A program made the position numbers and the translations under genes. Below are positions 1 to 8,340 of a DNA stretch of 64,000 nucleotides, piece after piece; the stretch's first letter is position 1, and each line of letters opens with the position of its first letter. Origin of the DNA: Zeimonas sp964538505 (GTDB taxonomy: Bacteria > Pseudomonadota > Gammaproteobacteria > Burkholderiales > Burkholderiaceae_E); assembly GCA_964538505.1 (NCBI GenBank), contig CAZIDY010000016.1, positions 5,940 to 69,939 on the forward strand, read 5' to 3'. Under the pieces are notes generated by a model. That model was given only the letters and a program-made list of their open reading frames with translations, was not told the DNA's origin and searched no databases.

Positions 1-514
1 AGGGATGGACAACGTCACCACGCAGGGAATCGCCGATGCCATCGGCGTGACGCAAGGGGCGATCTTCCGCCACTTCCCCACCAAGGACACGATATGGATC
101 GCCGTCGTGCATTGGGTTCGTGCGCGCCTTTTGAGCGTCATCGACCGCGCAGCCAGCCAGGCCAGTGATCCCCTGGACGCCGTAAGGCGGATCTTCTTCG
201 CGCACGTCGCGTTCGCCGAGAAGAATCCCGCATTGCCACGCCTGCTGCTGACGACCAATCCGCAGCTCAAGCGCCTGACGCGGGAACTCCTCGATGGCTA
301 CGAGGCGAAGCTGGCCAGTCTGCTGGCAGACGCCAGGGCGCTCGGACTCGTACGCCCCGACCTCGACGAGGAAGCAGCGGCGACCCTGTTCATCGGAATC
401 ATCCAGGGACTGGTGATCCGCTTCCTGGTCATGGGGCCACGCAAGTCCTTGTCGGAAGAGGCGAAACGGTTGTTTCCGATTTTTCTGGCGGGTATCGGGG
501 CAAGCGAGCCGTAG
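1..514 (+). CDS. TetR-family transcriptional regulator, 5' end cut by window edge
   Basis: The visible 169 residues begin inside the DNA-binding domain. The helix-turn-helix is complete from TTQGIADAIGVTQGAIFRHF onward, while the first helix that TetR proteins carry before it lies outside the window. The frame is open to the window edge, so the methionine at position 5 is probably internal and not the start. The rest is an all-helical ligand-binding region typical of the family. It is clearly related to the TetR regulator at 13231–13839, which shares VTQGA(I/L)FRHFP(T/S)KD and the FIG(I/T)IQGLV segment. No target can be named because its upstream neighbours are not visible. The family assignment is secure; the regulated function is unknown. 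Confidence 0.85.
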   Translation, partial: GMDNVTTQGIADAIGVTQGAIFRHFPTKDTIWIAVVHWVRARLLSVIDRAASQASDPLDAVRRIFFAHVAFAEKNPALPRLLLTTNPQLKRLTRELLDGYEAKLASLLADARALGLVRPDLDEEAAATLFIGIIQGLVIRFLVMGPRKSLSEEAKRLFPIFLAGIGASEP

Positions 515-597
515 GCTGCGACGCCGAAGGGCGAGACCCGCGTCTTCCGACCCGACTCCCCGCTGGGGCCACCGAGGAACACGCGCATCCTGGCTGA

Positions 598-636
598 TCC
601 TACTGGAAGGACTGGCAGAAGAGGAACCGATCATGA
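598..636 (+). pseudogene. Possible C-terminal stub of a HigB/RelE-like toxin
   Basis: Directly before the antitoxin gene, 12 codons (SYWKDWQKRNRS) end in a TGA that overlaps the antitoxin ATG as ATGA. This stop/start overlap is the usual coupling of toxin and antitoxin in HigB/HigA-like pairs, and some HigB-like toxins end in a comparable tryptophan- and arginine-rich tail. The frame is closed by a stop just upstream at 595–597, so no toxin body remains. The call rests on position and a very short peptide and is tentative. Confidence 0.25.
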
Positions 637-947
637 ATCACGCATCGCGCCCTCACGACGAAGCCGTCGTCGAACTGTTGCGGGACGACCCGCAGTTCGC
701 CGAGGCCTACCTCTCTGCGGCGCTCGCCGAAGCCGACGAGCCAGGCGGGCGAGAGGCGCTGCTTGCAGCGCTGCGCCAGATCGCGGAAGCGCAGGGCATG
801 GCGCAGGTTGCCGAACGAGCCGGACTCCCTCGTGAAAGCATGTACCGAGTGCTTTCCCCGAAGGGCAATCCGCGACTCGAGACCTTGCTGGCCGTCGTTG
901 CGGCGCTGGGGCTACGCCTTGATGTGAGAAGCGCGCAGCCTGCTTGA
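633..947 (+). CDS. HigA-like addiction-module antitoxin, without a toxin partner
   Basis: This 104-residue protein matches the family of small Xre/HigA-like antidote proteins. It has an N-terminal helix rich in acidic residues (EAVVELLRDDPQFAEAYL), then a helix-turn-helix around residues 50–90 (MAQVAERAGLPRESMYRVL followed by KGNPRLETLLAVVAALGL). Such proteins bind both DNA and a RelE-type toxin encoded immediately upstream in the same operon. No intact toxin is present here; only a possible 12-codon stub overlaps its start. The gene is therefore either an orphan antitoxin kept as a regulator or anti-addiction factor, or it is decaying. The ATG is preceded by GAAGAGGAA, a plausible ribosome site. 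Confidence 0.7.
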   Translation: MNHASRPHDEAVVELLRDDPQFAEAYLSAALAEADEPGGREALLAALRQIAEAQGMAQVAERAGLPRESMYRVLSPKGNPRLETLLAVVAALGLRLDVRSAQPA

Positions 948-1082
948 TCGCCCGCGGTCCATCTCGAGGTACACCGCGACACCGTCGAGCTGCGCGTGCA
1001 GGGCAGCGGCTACGGAGTTCCGCCCGAGTTGCGCCCGCGCATCTTCGAGCGCTTCTTCCCAACGAACACGGTTCATCCCTGA
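948..1082 (+). pseudogene. Remnant of a sensor histidine kinase ATPase domain
   Basis: After the antitoxin stop, the same frame stays open and encodes a peptide ending GVPPELRPRIFERFF. This resembles the G1/F-box region of HATPase_c domains, usually written DxGxGIPxExRxRIFERFF. The glycine motif is degenerate (QGSGYG in place of DxGxG). Nothing follows the F box: the frame ends at 1080–1082, where it meets the 3' end of the oppositely oriented kinase gene. No start, H box or N box is present. This is the residue of a second kinase gene, not a functional protein. It does not look like a copy of the adjacent kinase, whose equivalent segment reads DDDGPGVADELVGRLGD. Confidence 0.55.
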
Positions 1083-2431
1083 GGCGCGCTGCGCTGCGCC
1101 TCCGCATCCGGGCACGGCAACAAGCCCTCCACCCGCAGCCCGCCCAGTTCCGAGCGCTCGTAGACGATCTCGCCGCCGTATTGCCCGACGATGTCGGCGA
1201 CGATCGCCAGGCCGACCCCATGTCCGGGTCGGCCTTCGTCGATCCGGAATCCGGCGTCCCCGAGTCGGCCGACCAGTTCGTCAGCAACGCCCGGACCGTC
1301 GTCGTCGATGCGAAAGCGCAGCGCATCGGCACCGCCATCGCCGCCTTGCACGACCAGCCGCACACGCGAGCGAGCCCACTTGCAGGCGTTGTCCATCAGG
1401 TTGCCGAACAGCTCGAGCATGTCCTCGCGATCGAACGGGAACCGTCGCTGCGGCACGTCGACGTCGATCGTTACGCCACGCTCGCGATGCAGGCGCTCGA
1501 GTGCTTCGGCGAGCGCGGTCAATTCCGTGCGCACGCCGAAGCCCGACGACGAAGGGCCGCCGCCGGCCAGCCGCCTTCGCTGCAGTTCGCGATCGATGGT
1601 CGCGCGCATCGTATCGAGCTGGGTGCGAAGCGTTTCGGCGAGCGCCTCGTTGCCTTGTTCGGCCACGGCATCGGCCTCCTGACCTAGAACCGCCAGCGGC
1701 GTCTTCAGCGCGTGCGACAGATTGCTGGTTGCGTGCCGGATGCGCGCGAGTCGCCGTCCGTGGTGGTCGACGAGTCGATTGACGGCATCGAGCATCGGTT
1801 GCACCTCGAGCGGGGCTGTCGTGTCGATGGCGCGCGTATCGCCTTGCTCGAGCCTTCGACACGCCGCTACGGCATCGTCGAGCGGCGCGAGACCGCGAAT
1901 CAGCAGTTTGCGCTGCACGAACACCAACGCGACCACGGCCAGCGCGAGGCCGATCAGCAGCGTGCCGCGAAGGGCGGCGATCGCGGCGTCGATCGTCGAC
2001 ACGTCTTCCGCCACTTCGACGAGCCAGCCCTCTGCACCGTCCGGAAAACGCTTCCTGTAGACCAGCAGCGACTGACCGGCCGGGCCGGCTTGACGGGCAA
2101 CGCCCTGCGTAGCGGTCGGCGGCGTCGCAGCGAGGTCCGCGTCCCACAGGGAGCGCGACCGGATCGCTTGCCCGTCATGAACGATGCGGAAGTAGTGACC
2201 CGACAAAGGCAGGTCGTAGACGGTGCCGGCAGCCTCCTGCGCCGCCCGCTCGCGGTCGACGGCATCGTGCACGCGCGCGTACAGCAGATCCGCGTCGTGC
2301 TCCAGGCGCGAAAGCACGTACTGCTCGACCAGTTCCCGCGAGAAGCGCTCGAAGCCGACGGTGAGCAGCGCGACGGCGACGATCAGCAGAAGCGAAAGGC
2401 TCAGCGTCAGCCGACTGCGCAGCGACTTCAT
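1073..2431 (-). CDS. Sensor histidine kinase of an OmpR-type two-component system
   Basis: This 452-residue membrane kinase is of PhoQ/QseC-like layout. A first transmembrane helix (about residues 8–28) and a second (about 155–173) flank a periplasmic sensor region. A HAMP-like linker follows, then the phosphoacceptor motif SNLSHALKTPLAVL with His240, an N box (NLMDNACKWA), the G1 box DDDGPGV and the G2 box GHGVGLAIV. All catalytic boxes are intact. Its start overlaps the 3' end of the regulator gene by 4 bases, so the two are co-translated. The operon also carries a PepSY protein and a cytochrome b561 upstream, which suggests that the signal concerns the envelope or redox state. The signal itself cannot be read from the sequence. 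Confidence 0.9.
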   Translation of the reverse strand: MKSLRSRLTLSLSLLLIVAVALLTVGFERFSRELVEQYVLSRLEHDADLLYARVHDAVDRERAAQEAAGTVYDLPLSGHYFRIVHDGQAIRSRSLWDADLAATPPTATQGVARQAGPAGQSLLVYRKRFPDGAEGWLVEVAEDVSTIDAAIAALRGTLLIGLALAVVALVFVQRKLLIRGLAPLDDAVAACRRLEQGDTRAIDTTAPLEVQPMLDAVNRLVDHHGRRLARIRHATSNLSHALKTPLAVLGQEADAVAEQGNEALAETLRTQLDTMRATIDRELQRRRLAGGGPSSSGFGVRTELTALAEALERLHRERGVTIDVDVPQRRFPFDREDMLELFGNLMDNACKWARSRVRLVVQGGDGGADALRFRIDDDGPGVADELVGRLGDAGFRIDEGRPGHGVGLAIVADIVGQYGGEIVYERSELGGLRVEGLLPCPDAEAQRSAPQG

Positions 2432-3102
2432 CCGGCGTCGGCGATGAAGACGTAGCCCTGGCCGCGTCGGGTCTCGATCCGCCGCTCGCCGAGCAGCTGG
2501 CGCAGGCGACGCACATAGACCTCGATCACGTTGCTGTCTCGCTCAGCATCGTAGTCGTAGACGTGCTCGGCCAGACGCGTCTTCGACAGCACTTCGCCGG
2601 GGTGGCGCATGAAGTAGCGCAGCAACCGGAACTCGGTGCCGGTGAGCGGCTGCTCGTCGCCGTCGCCGTTTTCGGCGACGAGGCATTGCCGGGCCTCGTC
2701 GAGTCGCCACCCGCCGACACGCAACTGCGGCGTGCTGACGGGCGCCGCCCGACGCAACAGCGCGTGCACGCGGGCAAGCAGTTCCTCGGTGTGGAAGGGC
2801 TTGCCGAGGTAGTCGTCGGCGCCCGCGCGCAAACCCTCGACGCGTTCACTCCAGCCATCGCGAGCGGTCAGGATCAGCACGGGAACCGCGTTGCCGGCCG
2901 CACGCCAGTCGCGCAACAGCTCGAGGCCGTTGCGGCGCGGCAGGCCGAGGTCGAGGATGACCGCATCGTAGGGCTCGGTCGCGCCGAGATGGCCCGCGTC
3001 GACGCCGTCGGCGGCAAGATCCACCGCGTAACCTTCACGAACGAGGCGATCGCGAAGCCGGGGCCCCAGCTCCGCGTCGTCTTCGGCAATCAGCAATCGC
3101 AC
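2428..3102 (-). CDS. OmpR/PhoP-type response regulator
   Basis: The protein has 224 residues. An N-terminal receiver domain carries the acidic pocket EDD, phosphoacceptor Asp51 in VILDLGLP, and the conserved lysine in GKPF. A C-terminal winged helix follows, with RRLRQLLGERRIETRRGQGY. The frame is open further upstream, but homology begins exactly at a GTG (VRLLIAEDD), 4 bases after the stop of the PepSY gene, so this start was chosen. It forms an operon with the kinase downstream and with PepSY and cytochrome b561 upstream. A TTCAGC-N5-TTCAGC direct repeat before the operon has the geometry of an OmpR-family binding site, so autoregulation is plausible. The longer frame upstream of the GTG is only shadow coding. 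Confidence 0.93.
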   Translation of the reverse strand: MRLLIAEDDAELGPRLRDRLVREGYAVDLAADGVDAGHLGATEPYDAVILDLGLPRRNGLELLRDWRAAGNAVPVLILTARDGWSERVEGLRAGADDYLGKPFHTEELLARVHALLRRAAPVSTPQLRVGGWRLDEARQCLVAENGDGDEQPLTGTEFRLLRYFMRHPGEVLSKTRLAEHVYDYDAERDSNVIEVYVRRLRQLLGERRIETRRGQGYVFIADAG

Positions 3103-3106
3103 CGGG

Positions 3107-3433
3107 TTACTTCGTCCTGCGGTTGAGCACGTCACCGCTCGCCGCATCGAGCTCGAGCTCGTGGACACGATCGCCATCGTCGATGAGCTTGACCTCGTAG
3201 ACGTATCGGCCGTCTTCACGCTCGAGCTCGACCTCGACGATCTGCCCGGGCTGTGCGGTGCGTGCCCGTTCGAGGATGGTTTCCATCGGCAGAATCTTGC
3301 CCGCTTCGCGCAGCTGGCGCACCTCGCCCTGGCGCAAACGGTCGCTGTCGGCACTGGCCGTACCGGCGGACATCAGCACTGCCGCGGACAAGCCGGCTGC
3401 GGCAAGTATCGAGAGAACCCGGGAGGTATTCAT
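3107..3433 (-). CDS. Exported PepSY-domain protein
   Basis: This 108-residue protein has a clear signal peptide (about residues 1–28, ending GTASA) and one PepSY domain, seen in RYVYEVKLIDDG and the closing ELDAASGDVLNRR. PepSY domains are small periplasmic modules often found beside two-component systems and membrane cytochromes. Their roles include inhibition or binding of partner proteins. The start was placed at the methionine preceded by AGAAGGAG at good spacing; an upstream in-frame methionine would add 16 residues and bury the signal peptide. It lies between cytochrome b561 and the response regulator in one operon. A second small PepSY protein is encoded at 22071–22391. Confidence 0.88.
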   Translation of the reverse strand: MNTSRVLSILAAAGLSAAVLMSAGTASADSDRLRQGEVRQLREAGKILPMETILERARTAQPGQIVEVELEREDGRYVYEVKLIDDGDRVHELELDAASGDVLNRRTK

Positions 3434-3484
3434 GTCGTGACTCCTTCTGAAAGATGATGGGGAAATGCGTTGGTGCTGCACTGC

Positions 3485-4069
3485 TCAGGCGATCTGGTCC
3501 CCGGAACGGCGCGGTTTACGCCCGGTGAGCATCGACAACACGAGGTTCTCGCGATGGAGCAGGCTCTCGACGATCACGCCGGTCACATGGATGCCTACCA
3601 GCACCACGGTTGTGTTGGCGAGTACTTCGTGGAGCTCGAGGACCCAGACGCCCTTCAGACCGACTCCCGCGAGCTGGCCGGCCAATGGCCCGGCTCCCTC
3701 CGAGATCGCGAGGCTTGCCACGCCGGTCAGTGCCAACAGCGGGACAAAGACGAGCAGCGTCACCACCATCAACCCTCCGGCTGGGTTGTGCCCCAGATGC
3801 CGCGCAGCGCGACCAGACAACGTTGCCTTCACGTAGCGCAGCGCCACAGCCGGGGAACGCACGAAGTCGGAGAAGCGTGCGTGCCGAGGGCCAATCAGGC
3901 CCCACAGGACGCGCGCAGCGATCAGCGTGAGCGCAATGTAGCCGGCCCAGGTATGCACCGTGAGGTTGTGGTCCTTGACGATGAAAGCCGTCGCAAAGCT
4001 CCCCGCCAGGCCCCAGTGAAAGAGGCGAACGAAAGGATCCCACACCGCCACCCGATCGACCTGCTTCAT
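3485..4069 (-). CDS. Cytochrome b561-family membrane protein
   Basis: This four-helix membrane protein of 194 residues carries histidines placed as b-type haem ligands: His18 in RLFHW, His39 in VHTWAG, His147 in ELHEVL and His161 in GIHVTG. Members of this family transfer electrons between the quinone pool and periplasmic partners. It is the first gene of the operon with PepSY and the two-component system. The ATG chosen (MKQVDRVAVWDPF) matches where family members begin; the frame extends 23 codons further without support. Its leader holds a GC-rich hairpin and, further upstream, a direct-repeat box. The physiological partner is unknown. Confidence 0.87.
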   Translation of the reverse strand: MKQVDRVAVWDPFVRLFHWGLAGSFATAFIVKDHNLTVHTWAGYIALTLIAARVLWGLIGPRHARFSDFVRSPAVALRYVKATLSGRAARHLGHNPAGGLMVVTLLVFVPLLALTGVASLAISEGAGPLAGQLAGVGLKGVWVLELHEVLANTTVVLVGIHVTGVIVESLLHRENLVLSMLTGRKPRRSGDQIA

Positions 4070-4085
4070 GATTCGCTCTGCTGAA

Positions 4086-4102
4086 GGCCGGCAGCGCCGG
4101 CC
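4086..4102 (-). other. GC-rich stem-loop in the leader of the cytochrome b561 operon
   Basis: Seven-base arms (4086–4092 and 4096–4102, GGCCGGC and GCCGGCC) flank a three-base loop and sit 17–33 bases before the b561 start codon. The hairpin lies downstream of the predicted promoter, so it would be part of the messenger. It could affect translation or mRNA stability, or end leakage from the upstream glycosyltransferase gene. It has no T-tract. Confidence 0.4.
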
Positions 4103-4112
4103 GATGCGACGC

Positions 4113-4145
4113 AGTATCGACGGGCGTTGCTGAATCAAAGCTGAA
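4113..4145 (-). promoter_or_regulatory. Predicted OmpR-family activator box and promoter for the b561–PepSY–two-component operon
   Basis: Read on the minus strand, TTCAGC-N5-TTCAGC spans 4145–4129. It is followed after 10 bases by GATACT (4118–4113), a fair -10 element. Direct 6-base half-sites with an 11-base period, placed where the -35 should be, are the pattern for OmpR/PmrA-type activators. The box overlaps the stop codon of the upstream glycosyltransferase gene, and the b561 ATG is 60 bases downstream. The same box with the same spacing recurs at 22808–22824. Confidence 0.5.
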
Positions 4146-5109
4146 TGGCGACGCTCTCCTGGTTGCGATGGTGTTCAGCCGAACGCCGCTTCTCGGCCTT
4201 GAGCAGGTACGGCTTCTTGCGCTGGGATTCGTAGTACGTGCGCATCACCAGGTCGGCGACGAAGCCTGTGGTGATCAGTTGAACGCCGCTGAGCGTCAGC
4301 AGCAGCCCCAGATACAGCAGCGGGCGTCCTCCGATGTCGGCGCCCATCAGCTTGTGCAACGCGAGGTAGCCGTTCACGAGCATTCCCGCGGTGAACAGCG
4401 ACAGGCCGAGCCCGCCGAAGAAGTGCATCGGTCGCTGACCGTACTTCCGCAGGAAGACCATCAACATCAGGTCGCTCGCGACTTTCGATGTGCGACCGAT
4501 TCCGTACTTCGAACGGCCCGCCCGCCTCGGGTGATGGCGGACCTCCATCTGCGTCATCCGCACGCCGTTCAGGCTCGCCAGCACCGGAATGTAGCGATGC
4601 AGCTCCCCGTACAGACTCAGGTTCTTCGCCACTTCGCGCCGGAACAGCTTCAGCGTGCAACCGTAGTCGCGGATGTTCACGCCGGTCAGACGACGAATCA
4701 GGAAGTTCGCGAGTCGACTGGGGATCTTGCGAAGCAACAGGCCGTCCTGCCGCTGCGCGCGGATTCCGGCCACGACGTCCCAGTCTCCCTCCTGCAGTCG
4801 CTCGATCATCGCCCCGATATCGTGCGGATCGTTCTGCAGGTCGCCGTCGAGCAGCACGATCAACTCGCCCCGAGCGGCATCGATGCCGGCGGCTATGGCC
4901 GTCGTCTGCCCGTAGTTGCGATTCAGAACGAGCAGGCGGCTCGTCGGCCCGGCGACGCGCTCGATCGTTTCGACCGTCCCGTCGGTGGATCCGTCGTCGA
5001 CGAAAATGACTTCGTGCTCGATTCCGTGAAGCGCATCGGCGATGCGCGTCGCCAGCGGCTCGATGTTCGGTTCCTCGTTGAGGACCGGCACGACGACCGA
5101 CAGAAACAT
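4135..5109 (-). CDS. Family 2 glycosyltransferase, DPM1/ArnC-like, with two membrane helices
   Basis: This 324-residue enzyme probably transfers a sugar from a nucleotide sugar to polyprenyl phosphate on the cytoplasmic face. The GT2 signature is seen in VVVPVLNEEPNI, VDDGSTDGT and the DxD motif in LLDGDLQNDP. Two C-terminal hydrophobic helices (around residues 230–300) resemble ArnC/GtrB-type proteins. Its ATG overlaps the stop of the ArnT-like gene (TGATG), so the two are coupled. The product would be the lipid-linked donor for that transferase. No arnA, arnB or arnD is present, so the sugar need not be aminoarabinose. Confidence 0.85.
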   Translation of the reverse strand: MFLSVVVPVLNEEPNIEPLATRIADALHGIEHEVIFVDDGSTDGTVETIERVAGPTSRLLVLNRNYGQTTAIAAGIDAARGELIVLLDGDLQNDPHDIGAMIERLQEGDWDVVAGIRAQRQDGLLLRKIPSRLANFLIRRLTGVNIRDYGCTLKLFRREVAKNLSLYGELHRYIPVLASLNGVRMTQMEVRHHPRRAGRSKYGIGRTSKVASDLMLMVFLRKYGQRPMHFFGGLGLSLFTAGMLVNGYLALHKLMGADIGGRPLLYLGLLLTLSGVQLITTGFVADLVMRTYYESQRKKPYLLKAEKRRSAEHHRNQESVAIQL

Positions 5110-6611
5110 CAGCGATTCCCCAGGGAAATGAGCGCGTAGCGCCAGGAGGCGGTCTCCCTGCTGCCGAAGCGGTAGCGCAACGTGAGCCGTCCCTGCTGCC
5201 CCAACTGCGCCTGCGGCAGGGCCGCATGCAGGCGTGCGTTCCAGTCCTCGCCTTCGCGATCGGGCATCACGAGCAGGAACTCCGTCGCGGGCGCTTCTTC
5301 GCCTGTCCGCAGATCCTTCCACAGCGTCGTGCGCCATGCAGGTCGCTGGAAGTGCAGGTTCCCCGCCAGCAACGTTCCTTCGGTGACGACGGTCTGCACC
5401 TGCGGAAAGCGTCGGACCAGCTCGGTGGCCAGCTCGGGATACGGATCGTGCTGACGCACGTGCTTGCCGAGTGTGGGCCCCAGCAGAACGCGCAGCGGAA
5501 TCAGCAGCAGGATCGCCAGCGCCATCGCAATGCAGGTCTTCCCGACGCGAACGAGAAACGGCCGCTCGCACAAGGCCGGCAGCACGACGAGCACGGCCAC
5601 CGGCAGCGAGAACAGAAGCGGCTGCAGCCATCGGCCCTTGATCTTTCCGACCTCGCCGGTGAGAACGATGAGGATCAGCAGGGCGAACCAGCTCAGGTAC
5701 AACCAGACGAAGAAGCGGGCTTGCGGCGTCTGTCGTTCGAGCGCGAGCCGCTTCCACCATCGTCGCGATGCGAGCGCATAGACGAGTGCGACCATCCAGA
5801 CGAAAGCCAGCGTCGCGCCCACGAGACTGCCGGTGCCTCGGGCGACGTTGCGCAGGTAGCCATCGACATTCGTTCCTTCGGCCATCTTCTGCAGGGTGCC
5901 TGCAGACGCCGTCTCGAGATTGCTCAATAGCCACAGACCGTGGGGCAGAACTACCACCAGTGCTACCGCAACCGTGAGCAGGATCCTGCGATTCCAGACG
6001 GTCGAGCGGTGTTCCTCGACCAGGAGGCTCGCAGCGGTGAGACCGGCGGCGAAGATCACGAAGTTGTACTTCGCGAGTACGCCGAGTCCGAGCAGTGCGC
6101 CGAGCATCGCGAAGCGGACGCGGGTGGGCCTGCGTAGCAGCGCGAAGTAGCACCACAGCGTGGCGCTCGCGAGGCACATCACCAGCACCGAGTGCGTGAG
6201 GTCCCGCTGCGACTCCCATCCGATCTGCGGGAAGAGGATCAATGACATCGCGGCGGCCGTGGCCGCGTTGAGTCCGATGAGCGGGCGTGCGAGGAACCAC
6301 GTGCAGAGGTACGTCGCCAGCAGCAGCAGATTCTTCAGGAACGCGAGGGCGAACAGGTTGAGCCCGAAGGCTGCGATGAACAGCCACTGCAGCCAGTTGT
6401 ACAGCGGCGGCTGCGATCCATAGCCCAGCCCCGGTCGTTGCGAGTGGAAGACCGCTTGCGCTTCATCGAGCTCGAGCGAGTCGGAAAGGCTCATCCGGAT
6501 GAGGACATGAAGCAGGAAATACAGCGCGAGACCGATCGGGAGTGCGACTTGCGGCCGCCGCAGAGCGTCGGCAACAGGCGATGGGCGAGCGGCCCGAGCG
6601 GTGCTGCTCAT
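5109..6611 (-). CDS. ArnT/PMT-like (GT39/GT83) membrane glycosyltransferase
   Basis: This 500-residue polytopic protein transfers a sugar from a polyprenyl-phosphate carrier to an acceptor in the periplasm, by analogy with ArnT acting on lipid A. The acidic catalytic motif comes after the first helix (SLELDEAQAVFHSQRPGL), followed by QPPLYNW and many transmembrane helices, with a soluble C-terminal portion. The ATG (MSSTARA) overlaps the stop of eptA. The frame extends far upstream through eptA, but that extension is antisense-like shadow. With eptA before it and the GT2 enzyme after it, the three form a lipid A or envelope decoration operon. The exact acceptor and sugar are not known. Confidence 0.83.
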   Translation of the reverse strand: MSSTARAARPSPVADALRRPQVALPIGLALYFLLHVLIRMSLSDSLELDEAQAVFHSQRPGLGYGSQPPLYNWLQWLFIAAFGLNLFALAFLKNLLLLATYLCTWFLARPLIGLNAATAAAMSLILFPQIGWESQRDLTHSVLVMCLASATLWCYFALLRRPTRVRFAMLGALLGLGVLAKYNFVIFAAGLTAASLLVEEHRSTVWNRRILLTVAVALVVVLPHGLWLLSNLETASAGTLQKMAEGTNVDGYLRNVARGTGSLVGATLAFVWMVALVYALASRRWWKRLALERQTPQARFFVWLYLSWFALLILIVLTGEVGKIKGRWLQPLLFSLPVAVLVVLPALCERPFLVRVGKTCIAMALAILLLIPLRVLLGPTLGKHVRQHDPYPELATELVRRFPQVQTVVTEGTLLAGNLHFQRPAWRTTLWKDLRTGEEAPATEFLLVMPDREGEDWNARLHAALPQAQLGQQGRLTLRYRFGSRETASWRYALISLGNR

Positions 6612-8317
6612 GGCTGCGGCAGGGCCAGCAGATCTGCCGCGCCAGGGCGGCAGGAACTCAGCAGATCCCACGCGGGGTCGTACAGCGTGGTTCGCACATC
6701 GAGCAGGCCGAGCAGCGTGTGGAACAGGTGGTCGTGGGCCACCGGCGCACTGGCGCGGGCATCGAGGCAGCCCGCCCGCAGCGAAGTCCGCTCCTCGAAG
6801 CCCGCCGACAGCCACATCAGCATCGGAACCCGTAGCTGCTCGTCCGGAGCCAGCGCATACGGCATTCCGTGCAGGAAGAGATTCCTTTCGCCGAGCGATT
6901 CGCCATGGTCGGAGGCATAGATCACGGCCGAATCGACTTCGGCGCGATGCGCCTGCAGCGTGCGGATCAGGCTTGCCAATACCTGATCGGTGTACAGCAG
7001 CGAGTTGTCGTATGCGTTGACGATCTGCTCGCGCGTGCAGCGGGCGAGATCGTCTTCGTCGCATGCCGGCCGGAAGTGCTCGAAGCGCTTCGGGTAGCGT
7101 CGGTGATAGGCTGGCCCGTGGCTTCCCATCATGTGCAGCACGAGCAGCTGTACGCCGTGCGCGCGGCGAAGCGTGTCTTCGAGCCCGAGCAGAAGCGCCT
7201 CGTCGAAACACGGTTCGTCCGCGCACAGTCCGGTCACCGGTGTCGATGACACGGTTTCGAAAGGCAGGCCTTCGCATACGCCTTTGCAGCCCGACTGGTT
7301 GTCGCGCCAGCGAACCTCGACGCCGGCCCGGGCAAGAACGTGCAGCAGCGATTCGCTGGTGGCGATCCGCGATTCGTCGTACTGTCGGCGTCCCGCGGGC
7401 GCGAACATGCACGGAAGCGATACGGCGGTGCTCGTGCCGCAGGCGGTTGCTGCAGGAAAGTTCGTGACGGGCAGACGGGCAAGCTGCGGCGTCGTCTGCC
7501 GCGTGTAGCCGTTGAGTCCCCAATTGGCCGCCCGAGCCGTCTCGCCGACGACGAGCACGACCAGCGCCGGCCTTGCGGCCGTAGCCCAAGAAGGTCCGTG
7601 CGCAGCGTCCAGCCCGATCGGCTTGCGCGGCGCCATCGATCCGCGGGCGTCCTGTACCGCAACGCGCCCCAGTGACCACAGGTAGTTGGCGGGCGTGATC
7701 AGATAGCGAGCCTCCTTCTGGTTGCGAACCATCGCGGAGAACGGCTGGAACGCGGCGAGCAGCGTCGCAGCCAGCACGACGGCCGTCGACGTCAGGAGCA
7801 CGGTCCGTGCGACGAGGCTCGGCAGCCAGGCGCGCTGCACGAGCCGCACGCGCCAGAGCACGACGAGCGGCAGGACCGCGTAGAGCAGCAGATGCGGCAG
7901 CAACGACCACGACGACAGCAGTTCGCGGCTTTCGGCCGCGTCGGTCTGCAAGACGTTGCGCAACATCGACGGGTCCACCTGGACCCGGTAGCGCTGCATG
8001 AACCAGGTTGCGAAGGCCGTGCACACGATCAGCACGCCGAGCATCGGCTTGAGCGCTCTGCGGCTCGCGACCAGGCCGAGCATCAGGACGTGGAGGGCGG
8101 CGACGATCACCGCGAGCGCAACCGCATAGGCCCAGGTTGCGGGCGCCAGCAACGGTCTGCCGGCGAGCGCGGCTTCGTAGAACGGTCCGTTCGCCACGAG
8201 CGCCCAGTACACGCTCGCGATCAGGACGAGCTGCTCGACCGTTGCGGAGAAGGTGAACGAAGACGCTCGCGCCGGGTCTCGGGGCGAGCGGGGGAGATCC
8301 GGGGCGACGCGCGACAT
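6608..8317 (-). CDS. eptA: Phosphoethanolamine–lipid A transferase, EptA family
   Basis: This 569-residue inner-membrane enzyme adds phosphoethanolamine to lipid A, lowering surface charge and giving resistance to cationic peptides. N-terminal transmembrane helices occupy about residues 25–190. A periplasmic alkaline-phosphatase-like domain follows, with metal ligand Glu259 in VVGET, the catalytic threonine near 295 in ACGTSTAVSLPCMF, and the later motif SDHGESLGE. Cysteines that form stabilising disulfides in this family are present (SGCKGVC, CADEPC). It heads the operon with the ArnT-like transferase and GT2 enzyme. It is divergent from a PmrAB-like system, with a direct-repeat box in the short shared intergenic region. 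The start leaves almost no leader behind the box. Confidence 0.93.
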   Translation of the reverse strand: MSRVAPDLPRSPRDPARASSFTFSATVEQLVLIASVYWALVANGPFYEAALAGRPLLAPATWAYAVALAVIVAALHVLMLGLVASRRALKPMLGVLIVCTAFATWFMQRYRVQVDPSMLRNVLQTDAAESRELLSSWSLLPHLLLYAVLPLVVLWRVRLVQRAWLPSLVARTVLLTSTAVVLAATLLAAFQPFSAMVRNQKEARYLITPANYLWSLGRVAVQDARGSMAPRKPIGLDAAHGPSWATAARPALVVLVVGETARAANWGLNGYTRQTTPQLARLPVTNFPAATACGTSTAVSLPCMFAPAGRRQYDESRIATSESLLHVLARAGVEVRWRDNQSGCKGVCEGLPFETVSSTPVTGLCADEPCFDEALLLGLEDTLRRAHGVQLLVLHMMGSHGPAYHRRYPKRFEHFRPACDEDDLARCTREQIVNAYDNSLLYTDQVLASLIRTLQAHRAEVDSAVIYASDHGESLGERNLFLHGMPYALAPDEQLRVPMLMWLSAGFEERTSLRAGCLDARASAPVAHDHLFHTLLGLLDVRTTLYDPAWDLLSSCRPGAADLLALPQP

Positions 8318-8340
8318 CCCTGCGCATTGAATCCTGCCGA

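Noticed and set aside
4135..6387. A 750-codon open frame suggesting a large fusion ending in the GT2 glycosyltransferase
   Set aside because: Only the last 324 codons match a protein family; the earlier part is arginine-rich shadow of the ArnT-like gene, and an ATG overlaps its stop.
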